Shown here in pieces: positions 1-5,213 of a stretch of 5,983 nucleotides of DNA. The stretch comes from Alphaproteobacteria bacterium (GTDB lineage Bacteria; Pseudomonadota; Alphaproteobacteria; Micavibrionales; Micavibrionaceae). The notes beneath the pieces were generated by a model. The model made no database searches and had not been told where the DNA came from. It saw nothing but the letters and a program-made list of their open reading frames with translations. Position numbers and translations under genes: made by a program. The stretch lies in assembly GCA_030432775.1 (NCBI GenBank), contig JAUILO010000143.1, forward strand, positions 1 through 5,983, read 5' to 3'. The first letter of the stretch is position 1; every line of letters starts with the position of its first letter.

Positions 1-1338
1 AGCCAGAATAGCAGCTTCGTTCGCAAGGTTGGCAATATCAGCACCAGAGAAACCAGGTGTGCCAAGGCCGATTTTTTTCAAATCAACGCCAGCGGCAAGT
101 GGTTTGTTCTGTGTGTGAACTTCCAGAATTTTGGTACGGCCATTTGAATCCGGCAATGGAACACTTACTGTACGGTCAAAACGACCAGGACGTTTCAAGG
201 CTGGGTCAAGAATCTCAGGACGGTTTGTTGCTGCCATAACGATAACGCCGTCTTTCTTACCAAGACCGTTCATTTCCACAAGGATCTGGTTTAAAGTTTG
301 GTCGCGTTCGTCGTTTCCGCCGCCGCCGCCGCCATCTCTTGTTTTACCAACAGCGTCGATTTCGTCGATGAAAATGATACATGGTGCTTTTTCTCTGGCT
401 TCTTTGAATAGTTCGCGAACACGGGCGGCACCAACACCGACATATTTTTCAACAAATTCAGAACCAGAAACAACACAGAACGGAACGCCTGCTTCGCCGG
501 CAACAGCACTTGCAAGAAGTGTTTTACCAGTACCCGGAGGGCCTTCCATCAAAATACCTGTTGGCATTTTAGCGCCAAGTTTTTCGTATTTTGCTGCGTT
601 TTTAAGGAAGTCGATGACCTCTGTGACTTGTTCTTTAGATTCCTCAACACCGGCTACATCGCTAAAGCGTGTTTTTGGTTCGTCGATCCACTGTGCGACA
701 TTTTCGCTTTCAGGGCCGCCTGCCGCACCAGCAAACATCCCGGCAAGTTTGCCGCTTTGCATTGCTTCTTGCTGGATTTTCTGGATTTCGAGCATCATCG
801 GCGTGATTTGTGATCCGCTGGCGTTGGCTGCTGCCAAAGCCTGACCTTGCATCATAAGCTCGGCATAACCGCTAACAACTGCACCCCATGTTTGTGCCAC
901 ATTACCCAAGATACCCGGGTGGATGGCGTCTTTCATGATGCGGAAGAAGTCCGGTGTGACTTGTGTGTTGGCAAATGCGCTAAGGTTGCGTTCTTCAATG
1001 GCTTCTTTCAGGTTCTCGATCGCTTCTGATTTTTTGATACCTGTACCGTGTCTGTCTCTGTATAGGCGAACGTAAAACTCGTGCGGAAGATCTTCGAATT
1101 CGGCTGACGAGTTTTTAATTGTGTGTGCCATGATGTCGACGAATGAGTTCAGCATGTCGTCGATGATTATTCTCATGTAGTTACGATTGGCCTTGATTGC
1201 AGAAGGGGCATGATCAAACGCCTCCTTGATTGCAGGCGTCTGTTTAACAAGCTGACTCATCAATGTGATGAATGCTCTTGTGCTTTCTTGCACTTCTTGT
1301 TGCTTGTCCGCTACGTTATTATCTCTGTCCAAAGGCAT
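1..1338 (-). CDS. FtsH-like AAA+ ATPase/protease with a non-membrane N-terminus (partial, cut by left edge)
   Basis: Reading the minus strand from ATG at 1338 gives 446 open codons running off the window. Residues from about 224 match FtsH closely: entry motif RFSDVAGVEESKEQV, Walker A GPPGTGKT (265-272), pore loop FVEKYVGVGA with aromatic Tyr299, Walker B IIFIDEID (321-328), and the second region of homology TNRPEILDPALKRPGRFDR (371-389) with its arginine fingers. GTPGFSGADIANLANEAA follows. FtsH proteins are ATP-driven zinc proteases; the HEXXH peptidase domain would lie beyond the left edge, so protease activity is not shown. Unlike FtsH, which begins with two membrane segments around a periplasmic domain, residues 1-220 are mostly charged and amphipathic with no clear membrane span. 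A run of six glycines (336-341) sits in the loop after Walker B. The start is supported by AGGGAG about 7 bases upstream. The AAA assignment is sure; the cellular role of this variant is not. Confidence 0.9.
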   Translation of the reverse strand, partial: MPLDRDNNVADKQQEVQESTRAFITLMSQLVKQTPAIKEAFDHAPSAIKANRNYMRIIIDDMLNSFVDIMAHTIKNSSAEFEDLPHEFYVRLYRDRHGTGIKKSEAIENLKEAIEERNLSAFANTQVTPDFFRIMKDAIHPGILGNVAQTWGAVVSGYAELMMQGQALAAANASGSQITPMMLEIQKIQQEAMQSGKLAGMFAGAAGGPESENVAQWIDEPKTRFSDVAGVEESKEQVTEVIDFLKNAAKYEKLGAKMPTGILMEGPPGTGKTLLASAVAGEAGVPFCVVSGSEFVEKYVGVGAARVRELFKEAREKAPCIIFIDEIDAVGKTRDGGGGGGNDERDQTLNQILVEMNGLGKKDGVIVMAATNRPEILDPALKRPGRFDRTVSVPLPDSNGRTKILEVHTQNKPLAAGVDLKKIGLGTPGFSGADIANLANEAAILA

Positions 1339-1390
1339 GGTTCGCTCCCTGTTTATGTGAATTTTTTATTGTTCTTATTGTTGTTTTGTA
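1290..1390 (-). repeat. diverged direct repeat, copy A (gene start and leader of the FtsH-like gene)
   Basis: This stretch covers the first codons, ribosome binding site and T/A-rich leader of the FtsH-like gene. It aligns with 1563-1660 in the same orientation at an offset of 270 bases. The core on the plus strand is ATCTCTGTCCAAAGGCAT here and ATCTCTTTTCAGAGGCAT in the other copy, followed in both by a GGTT...CTCCCTGTT block and then T-rich sequence. By eye roughly 31 of 37 core positions match. The outer limits are approximate because the flanks are low-complexity. Confidence 0.65.
1345..1351 (-). promoter_or_regulatory. ribosome binding site of the FtsH-like gene
   Basis: Read on the minus strand, the leader contains AGGGAGC just upstream of the ATG at 1338, a good Shine-Dalgarno match at normal spacing. 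It fixes the start codon. The same AACAGGGAG leader occurs again before the small ORF at 1608. Confidence 0.7.
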
Positions 1391-1461
1391 GCCGCACTCT
1401 ATATTTTCTGTTTTTCGTAAAATGATTTTGAGTGCTAAAATAGTTTAAAATTGTCAATTTA

Positions 1462-1608
1462 TTACATGCAAAAGCTAAGCATTCGCCTGCAACAATTAAA
1501 AGATTCAATGCTATTTTTGATTTGAGCTAAGCGACTGAAAAGTCTACGGTTCCCGCCGTAGGTCTTCTGTTGATTTATAACAACATAGATATCTCTTTTC
1601 AGAGGCAT
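1462..1608 (-). pseudogene. 48-codon ORF opening with the duplicated FtsH-like start; remnant or leader peptide
   Basis: The ORF starts at the ATG of repeat copy B with AACAGGGAG upstream and reads MPLKRDIYVVINQQK at its N-terminus, ending at TAA 1462-1464. The first residues parallel the FtsH-like protein (MPLxRDxxVxxxQQ). The rest, including NCCRRMLSFCM at the end, resembles nothing I recognise. It lies about 120 bases upstream of the FtsH-like start on the same strand. It may be the broken 5' end of a paralogue left after duplication, or a translated upstream ORF. Its expression is unproven and its composition is AT-rich like the surrounding spacer. Confidence 0.3.
1544..1561. other. perfect 6-bp hairpin inside the small ORF
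   Basis: CTACGG, loop TTCCCG, CCGTAG: a six-pair stem extendable by two G-T wobbles. Read on the minus strand it is followed by ACTTTTC, a poor U-tract, so it would make at best a weak terminator or attenuator ahead of the FtsH-like gene. It lies within the 48-codon ORF. Confidence 0.35.
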
Positions 1609-1660
1609 TGGTTACTCTCCCTGTTAGTCTTTTTATTATTATTGTTATTCGTCTTTTTCT
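1563..1660 (-). repeat. diverged direct repeat, copy B (second copy of the gene start)
   Basis: This is the partner of 1290-1390. It repeats the leader AACAGGGAG, an ATG at 1608, and codons giving MPLKRD, where copy A gives MPLDRD. After about 15 codons (V and QQ still align) the similarity fades. The copy is too diverged to be a recent duplication, yet the ribosome binding site and start codon are kept. It could be a remnant of a second gene of the same family or a functional leader. Confidence 0.6.
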
Positions 1661-1793
1661 ATAATTAATGGTGATTAAAACAAAAAAGATTATAACAATC
1701 AATATAATAATGAACGGCGCTATTAAATTTTTTTGCTTCGTGGCTCTCAAAGCAGATTTCTATGGAATAAATTCATTATTGTTGCAAAAGGAC

Positions 1794-1823
1794 TTTATTT
1801 TGAGTCGTGAGGCTATATATAAT
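1794..1823 (+). promoter_or_regulatory. probable ssb promoter with a GANTC site between the boxes
   Basis: A perfect -10 box TATAAT lies at 1818-1823, about 46 bases before the ssb start. The -35 is weak (TTTATT at 1794-1799, 18-base spacer). A GAGTC at 1802-1806 lies between the two. In Caulobacter, a weak -35 with a GANTC in the spacer is the known layout of promoters controlled by CcrM methylation and GcrA. Whether that applies here is inference. Confidence 0.5.
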
Positions 1824-1869
1824 ACGGCAATTCAAATTTACAGATTAGTTTACACGAAAGAGGTGCATT

Positions 1870-2349
1870 GTGGCAGGTAGTGTCAATAAAGTTATATTGG
1901 TTGGAAATTTAGGCCGTGATCCAGAGATCCGTGCAATGCAGTCAGGCGATAAAGTGTGTAATCTTTCTATTGCCACATCAGAGCGCTGGAAAGATCGTAA
2001 TGGTGAGCGTCAGGAAAGAACGGAGTGGCATAGAGTCGTTATTTTCAGCCAGCCTTTGGCTAAATTATCTGAACAATATTTGCGTAAGGGGGCAAAAGTC
2101 TATATCGAAGGACAGCTTGAAACACGTAAATGGACAGACCAAAATGGTGTCGAGAAATATTCAACAGAAGTTGTGTTGCGTCCGTATAGCGGCGAATTGA
2201 CAATGCTTGATAACCGCAGTGATAACATGGGTTCAGGCCCAAGTGACTACGGTGATAACGGGATGTCCGGTTTTGATCAAAGCGCACCGGCTCAAAGCAA
2301 CGCAGCGCCACAACAGGTAGATGAGCTTGAAGATGAAATTCCATTCTAG
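1870..2349 (+). CDS. ssb: single-stranded DNA-binding protein
   Basis: This 159-residue protein coats single-stranded DNA during replication, recombination and repair, and recruits partners through its C-terminal tip. The OB fold spans about residues 4-107, opening with VNKVILVGNLGRDPEIR and including TEWHRVVIF and KVYIEGQLETRKW. Stacking aromatics corresponding to the E. coli set are present (Trp40, Trp53, Phe59, Trp88). Residues 112-150 are a flexible Gly/Ser/Gln/Asn linker, and the protein ends in the acidic tip DELEDEIPF, the conserved partner-binding peptide. Length is normal. The start is GTG at 1870, preceded by AAAGAGG six bases upstream; this gives the usual Met-Ala beginning and avoids an overlong N-terminus. 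The next gene begins before the ssb stop, so the two are probably translated in a coupled way. Confidence 0.97.
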   Translation: MAGSVNKVILVGNLGRDPEIRAMQSGDKVCNLSIATSERWKDRNGERQERTEWHRVVIFSQPLAKLSEQYLRKGAKVYIEGQLETRKWTDQNGVEKYSTEVVLRPYSGELTMLDNRSDNMGSGPSDYGDNGMSGFDQSAPAQSNAAPQQVDELEDEIPF

Positions 2350-2794
2350 ATTTTTAGCTCTAACATTAACTATCGCGATTTTGTTGTCTGTGTTTGCACA
2401 TGGTGCATATGCGCAGCAGCAACAGGCAAATGACAAAGACTTGCCTGATCGAATAGAATGGGCAAAGAAAATTCAGAGTCTGCAGCCTATAGAAGAAGTT
2501 GTTCGCTCTTCGGTCGAACAGCTTTCTTTGCGTTATCCTGAAGGCCAGAGACAGGTTTTTGAAGCCAAAGTGCTTAACCAGTTTGATCAGGAATCAATGG
2601 ATGCTGATGCGGTGAAGACTATGGCGGAGATTTTCACATTGGATGAGTTGCGTGCTATGCATTACTATCAAAGTTCAGCGCAGGGGCGTTCTATCGCTGA
2701 AAAAATGCCTATATACCAAACAGTATTGCAGAAGAAGCTTGTGACACATCTGGATAAAGCTTTAATGAGTGTGCGCACTGGCGGTGTTGAATAA
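2333..2794 (+). CDS. exported DUF2059-like small protein
   Basis: The 153-residue product starts with a classic Sec signal peptide: basic MKFHSR, hydrophobic core to about residue 21, then a probable cleavage after AHGAYA (about residue 27) before QQQQ. The mature part is helical. The segment IFTLDELRAMHYYQSSAQGRSIAEKMP (split here: IFTLDELRAMHYY, then QSSAQGRSIAEKMP; about 100-126) resembles the signature of DUF2059, where an EL pair is followed by aromatic residues, a Ser/Gly turn and a KxP. The function of that family is unknown; a periplasmic location is inferred. The start is uncertain: ATG 2321 would add MSLK but has AGG only 3 bases away, while ATG 2333 has a weak GAG at 7 bases. Either overlaps ssb in another frame, suggesting translational coupling and co-transcription. 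Confidence 0.75.
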   Translation: MKFHSRFLALTLTIAILLSVFAHGAYAQQQQANDKDLPDRIEWAKKIQSLQPIEEVVRSSVEQLSLRYPEGQRQVFEAKVLNQFDQESMDADAVKTMAEIFTLDELRAMHYYQSSAQGRSIAEKMPIYQTVLQKKLVTHLDKALMSVRTGGVE

Positions 2795-2826
2795 CGCAGT
2801 ATTGAATAACGCAGTGCTGAATAGGT
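2787..2826 (+). repeat. 15-bp tandem repeat spanning the stop codon
   Basis: TTGAATAACGCAGTA (2787-2801) is followed directly by TTGAATAACGCAGTG (2802-2816) and a partial third unit CTGAATAGG. The first unit contains the last codon (GAA) and the TAA stop of the DUF2059-like gene, so the duplication only lengthens the 3' untranslated region. It looks like recent slippage. Confidence 0.8.
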
Positions 2827-2874
2827 GTGTCTCGCCCAATTTTCCTATATTTATTTTCTTTTTTATATGATGTG

Positions 2875-2899
2875 CAATGCCTGTTTAGGCATTGTTTTT
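2875..2899 (+). terminator. rho-independent terminator of the ssb/DUF2059-like unit
   Basis: CAATGCC, loop TGTTTA, GGCATTG form a perfect 7-bp stem followed by five T. It lies about 80 bases after the DUF2059-like stop, so it ends the ssb transcript and isolates the next gene. Confidence 0.8.
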
Positions 2900-2972
2900 A
2901 AATGTTTTTATTTTTGTTGGCACGAGGCGGGGCATATTTGCTGCTCAATATTTCTTATTATGTAAAACTAAT

Positions 2973-3001
2973 TTGCTAAATCTTAAGGAATTTGCTATAA
3001 A
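2973..3001 (+). promoter_or_regulatory. sigma70-type promoter of the 652-residue gene
   Basis: TTGCTA (2973-2978), a 17-base spacer, and TATAAA (2996-3001) give a good housekeeping promoter about 44 bases before the start codon. Coming after a terminator, it suggests the 652-residue gene is an independent transcription unit. Confidence 0.6.
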
Positions 3002-3035
3002 AATGCGTGTAATAGGGCGTAAAGTCTAAGGAATA

Positions 3036-3040
3036 GAGGG
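3036..3040 (+). promoter_or_regulatory. ribosome binding site of the 652-residue gene
   Basis: GAGGG lies four bases before the ATG at 3045 and supports this start. There is no in-frame competing start nearby with a comparable site. Confidence 0.65.
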
Positions 3041-3044
3041 TTAT

Positions 3045-5003
3045 ATGGCTGAAGAAGAAAATGAACCAGAAAAAGGCGCAGCCTTTGTTGCCGTAGAGAG
3101 TGATCAGCAGGTTGCTGATCAGCCGGCAGGTTCGCCAAAAGAAAAAGCACAGATAAGTGATCAGGATAAGCCTGAAGGTGATACTGAAGTCGATGCTGAA
3201 GTCGATGCTCAGGATCAGGATGGAAACACGGCGGATAAAAAGGCCGGTTTTGTTGCGACTGGCGATTCCTCACAGCAAGATCAGGAGTCTGAAGATGCGC
3301 CGGAAAGTAAAGACCCGGATTTAACAGCCGAGGCCGGTTTTACAACATTAAGCGAAGAAGAAGCCCGCGAACAGGAGGAGCGCCGCCGTAAACAAAGAGC
3401 GCGCGACGAAGAAGAGCGGCAAAGACAGGCTGCGCAGGAGCAGACCTATCAAAGCTATTTGGATTTTGCGACAACGCTGAACGTCATGTTCGGCGGAGAT
3501 CCATCCGAGTCATTACAAAATGGTAACTTTCTTGATCCATCGCCACAGCGCGATAAGCGCTGGAGCGATCCGGCTAACCCGTTGCCTATGCCTTTGAAAT
3601 TCAAGGCCGAGGTCAATGGCGAGCCTCCGCATGTGAAGGCAGAATATGATGGAAGCCATTATGAGTTTTCCCGTCAGGAATCAATTGTTGATATGGGGCA
3701 TCCATATCAACGTATGAGCGCCGAACAGGCGTTCCTGATTACAAGTTCGGCTCGTTCTAATGCGCATCTGCGAAATCAGGAGCTTCGCGTGAAGGGGAAT
3801 GATTATAACCAATACCTGCTTTACCTGTTTGCGAAGGATAAGAAGATATTCGGTAATAAGAATACGTTGAATTTATTACATGAGTCGCAAATCCGGACAC
3901 TTCCTGCGGATGTGCGTAAAGAGGCTAAAGCTGCCTATGAGGAATATGTAGCGCAGCAGCAACTTGCGCCAAGTAAGACACGTAAGGCTGAACTCGATAA
4001 TTTTGGTAATGCCATAGCCGGACGACGTCCTGCTGTAGGACAGGACTTAAATAGACAGCGCTCTGTTCATCAGAAGCGCGGGCCGGATATTGATCCGCTT
4101 GCCGGTTCTGATGAAGGCGGCGCGCCGAAATCAAAGCCACCGCCACATTCAGGCGGCAACGCTGCTGATAATACTGGCGGGGCAGATCAGCAGGGCGCGG
4201 GACCAATAAATGAAGCTGTGAATGATGGATATGGTCAGCCGGAACAGAAAAAAGGCTGGAGCTGGAAATCTGTAACGGAAACATTGCGCAATAAAGTCGG
4301 ACCGAGTGTGATGGCGGGCGCGCAGCGTGCTAGAAACGGCTTTGGTAAGGCTAAAGCCGATTTCAAAGAGTGGCGCAATAGACCGAAGGTTGATATTTTA
4401 TCTGATAAGGAAGCCGCCGCAATGGGCTTTGGCTCGGCGCGTAAAGCGACAAAAGGTGGTAAGGCACCTGGCGAGGGTATTGTGCTGGATGAGGATGGTA
4501 ATATCCTCGAAGATCCAAATGCGCCGGACACACAAATTGTGAGTGCGACGCCCATGCCAAGAGAAGATTTTGATGGCGTTGCGGATGTTATCGTTACGCC
4601 ATCGGAGCAAGACTTGCTTGGTATTGATGTGTCATCGGATACAGAGCAGGAAACAGGCCTGTCTGTGCCGCAGGAGCGGTCACAAAAGTTATTGGGCGTT
4701 AGTGGCGTTAGTGATGATAGCGGCTCTGATGAGAGCGGCGCGGCATCGGGTGATGTCGACGTTGAAATTGCAGATAGCTACGCGGACGAGGTTGAGGGAA
4801 CAAAGGCCAAAGACGCACCGGATGTTATTTACCTCGGGCCAAGTAAAAAAGAAGCTGCGAGTGACTTTGGCAGCAGTGCGGCGGGTGAGAGTGAAGTCGC
4901 TGCAGATAGTGGTCTGGATACGGAAAAGCCCGAAAATGATAAAGATGATCAGGTTGCTGTATGGAAGCCTTCGGGGCCCGGCGGAACCGGCGCATCATCT
5001 TAA
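3045..5003 (+). CDS. large acidic low-complexity cytoplasmic protein of unknown function
   Basis: I do not recognise this 652-residue protein. Residues 1-102 are acidic and probably disordered, rich in Asp, Glu and Gln, with three related short motifs (GAAFVAVES 11-19, KAGFVATGD 66-74, EAGFTTLSE 96-104). Residues 103-135 are a charged Glu/Arg/Gln helix, likely coiled coil. Residues 136-306 look like the only folded part: YQSYLDFATTLNVMFGG, then a proline-rich turn, MSAEQAFLITSSARSN, and ELRVKGNDYNQYLLYLFAK. Residues 307-400 are low-complexity Gly/Pro/Gln. Residues 401-475 are basic, with GWSWKSVTETLRNKVG and KEWRNRPKVDILSDKEAAAMGFGSARK (shown only in outline). Residues 476-652 are again acidic and Ser/Gly-rich. 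There is no signal peptide or membrane span. The start is supported by GAGGG five bases upstream. It has its own promoter and terminator. A scaffold, surface-independent adaptor or secreted effector are all possible; none is shown. Confidence 0.85.
   Translation: MAEEENEPEKGAAFVAVESDQQVADQPAGSPKEKAQISDQDKPEGDTEVDAEVDAQDQDGNTADKKAGFVATGDSSQQDQESEDAPESKDPDLTAEAGFTTLSEEEAREQEERRRKQRARDEEERQRQAAQEQTYQSYLDFATTLNVMFGGDPSESLQNGNFLDPSPQRDKRWSDPANPLPMPLKFKAEVNGEPPHVKAEYDGSHYEFSRQESIVDMGHPYQRMSAEQAFLITSSARSNAHLRNQELRVKGNDYNQYLLYLFAKDKKIFGNKNTLNLLHESQIRTLPADVRKEAKAAYEEYVAQQQLAPSKTRKAELDNFGNAIAGRRPAVGQDLNRQRSVHQKRGPDIDPLAGSDEGGAPKSKPPPHSGGNAADNTGGADQQGAGPINEAVNDGYGQPEQKKGWSWKSVTETLRNKVGPSVMAGAQRARNGFGKAKADFKEWRNRPKVDILSDKEAAAMGFGSARKATKGGKAPGEGIVLDEDGNILEDPNAPDTQIVSATPMPREDFDGVADVIVTPSEQDLLGIDVSSDTEQETGLSVPQERSQKLLGVSGVSDDSGSDESGAASGDVDVEIADSYADEVEGTKAKDAPDVIYLGPSKKEAASDFGSSAAGESEVAADSGLDTEKPENDKDDQVAVWKPSGPGGTGASS
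3186..3209 (+). repeat. 12-bp in-frame tandem duplication (EVDAEVDA)
   Basis: GAAGTCGATGCT occurs twice without a gap, encoding EVDA twice at residues 48-55. The exact nucleotide identity points to recent slippage in the disordered acidic N-terminal part of the 652-residue protein. Confidence 0.85.
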
Positions 5004-5050
5004 AATAGACGTTTTTGTCCTTTCGGTCTTTGATCGGTCATAAATCATAT

Positions 5051-5077
5051 AAAAGTCACCAAAACTGGTGGCTTTTT
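5051..5077 (+). terminator. rho-independent terminator after the 652-residue gene
   Basis: AAAAGTCACC, loop AAAACT, GGTGGCTTTTT: a stem of seven pairs (one G-T) flanked by A and T runs that can extend it, ending in five T. It lies about 50 bases after the stop codon and separates this gene from gyrA. The A-tract on the left could let it work in both directions. Confidence 0.8.
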
Positions 5078-5148
5078 GCTGTTTTTCGGGGTGTGCGACT
5101 TGTGGTGTAGCCGGGGATTTGCTAGTAATAACAGCTAGATTTTACGAA

Positions 5149-5172
5149 TGGCGCATGAATCGATTCGCGCCA
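5149..5172. promoter_or_regulatory. imperfect palindrome centred on two abutting GANTC sites, upstream of gyrA
   Basis: TGGCGC, AT, GAATC | GATTC, GCGCCA: two 11-base arms that pair perfectly except for a two-base AT bulge in the left arm. The centre is two adjoining GANTC sites, the sequence methylated by CcrM in alphaproteobacteria. It ends 41 bases before the gyrA start, so it lies in the promoter or leader. It could be an operator for a dimeric regulator, a methylation-sensitive element or an mRNA hairpin. A clear -10/-35 pair was not found beside it. Confidence 0.55.
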
Positions 5173-5213
5173 GCCAGAAATACTTATTTACCAGCTTATT
5201 GAAAGGCTTATAA

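Larger units (their letters stand above)
1339..1869. other. AT-rich divergent intergenic region
   Basis: These 531 bases separate the FtsH-like gene (leftward) from ssb (rightward). They hold the leader of the FtsH-like gene, the second copy of that gene's start, the small ORF with its hairpin, and the ssb promoter at the right end. The stretch around 1620-1740 is mostly A and T. I see no full-length gene, tRNA or mobile element in it. Confidence 0.7.

Noticed and set aside
131..844. Long plus-strand ORF of 237 codons opposite the FtsH-like gene
   Set aside because: The minus strand gives an unmistakable FtsH AAA+ domain over the same bases; the plus-strand product is low-complexity Ser/Pro-rich and is an antisense shadow.
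1452..1457. Perfect TTGACA -35 box on the minus strand ahead of the FtsH-like gene
   Set aside because: No acceptable -10 box lies 15-19 bases downstream on that strand, so I do not call a promoter.
1544..1750. 68-codon minus-strand ORF with a hydrophobic stretch (LIAPFIIILIVIIFFVLI)
   Set aside because: It begins with TTG without a clear ribosome binding site, its hydrophobicity follows from the A/T-rich spacer, and it overlaps the duplicated start in another frame.
1668..1880. 70-codon plus-strand ORF running into the start of ssb
   Set aside because: It is AT-rich spacer translated by chance, covers the ssb promoter and overlaps the ssb start out of frame.
4543..5043. 166-codon plus-strand ORF within the end of the 652-residue gene
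   Set aside because: It is an alternative frame of the acidic gene; its Arg/Leu/Ser-rich product arises from reading Asp/Glu/Ser codons out of frame.
5119..5147. TTGCTA with TTACGA at 17 bases as a gyrA promoter
   Set aside because: The -35 matches the box used by the preceding gene, but the -10 is poor. It may still be real, with help from a regulator at the palindrome just downstream, yet the sequence alone does not support it.
5004..5213. Possible small gene or RNA between the 652-residue gene and gyrA
   Set aside because: Only the terminator and the palindrome stand out; there is no ORF with a ribosome binding site and no recognisable RNA fold beyond those.
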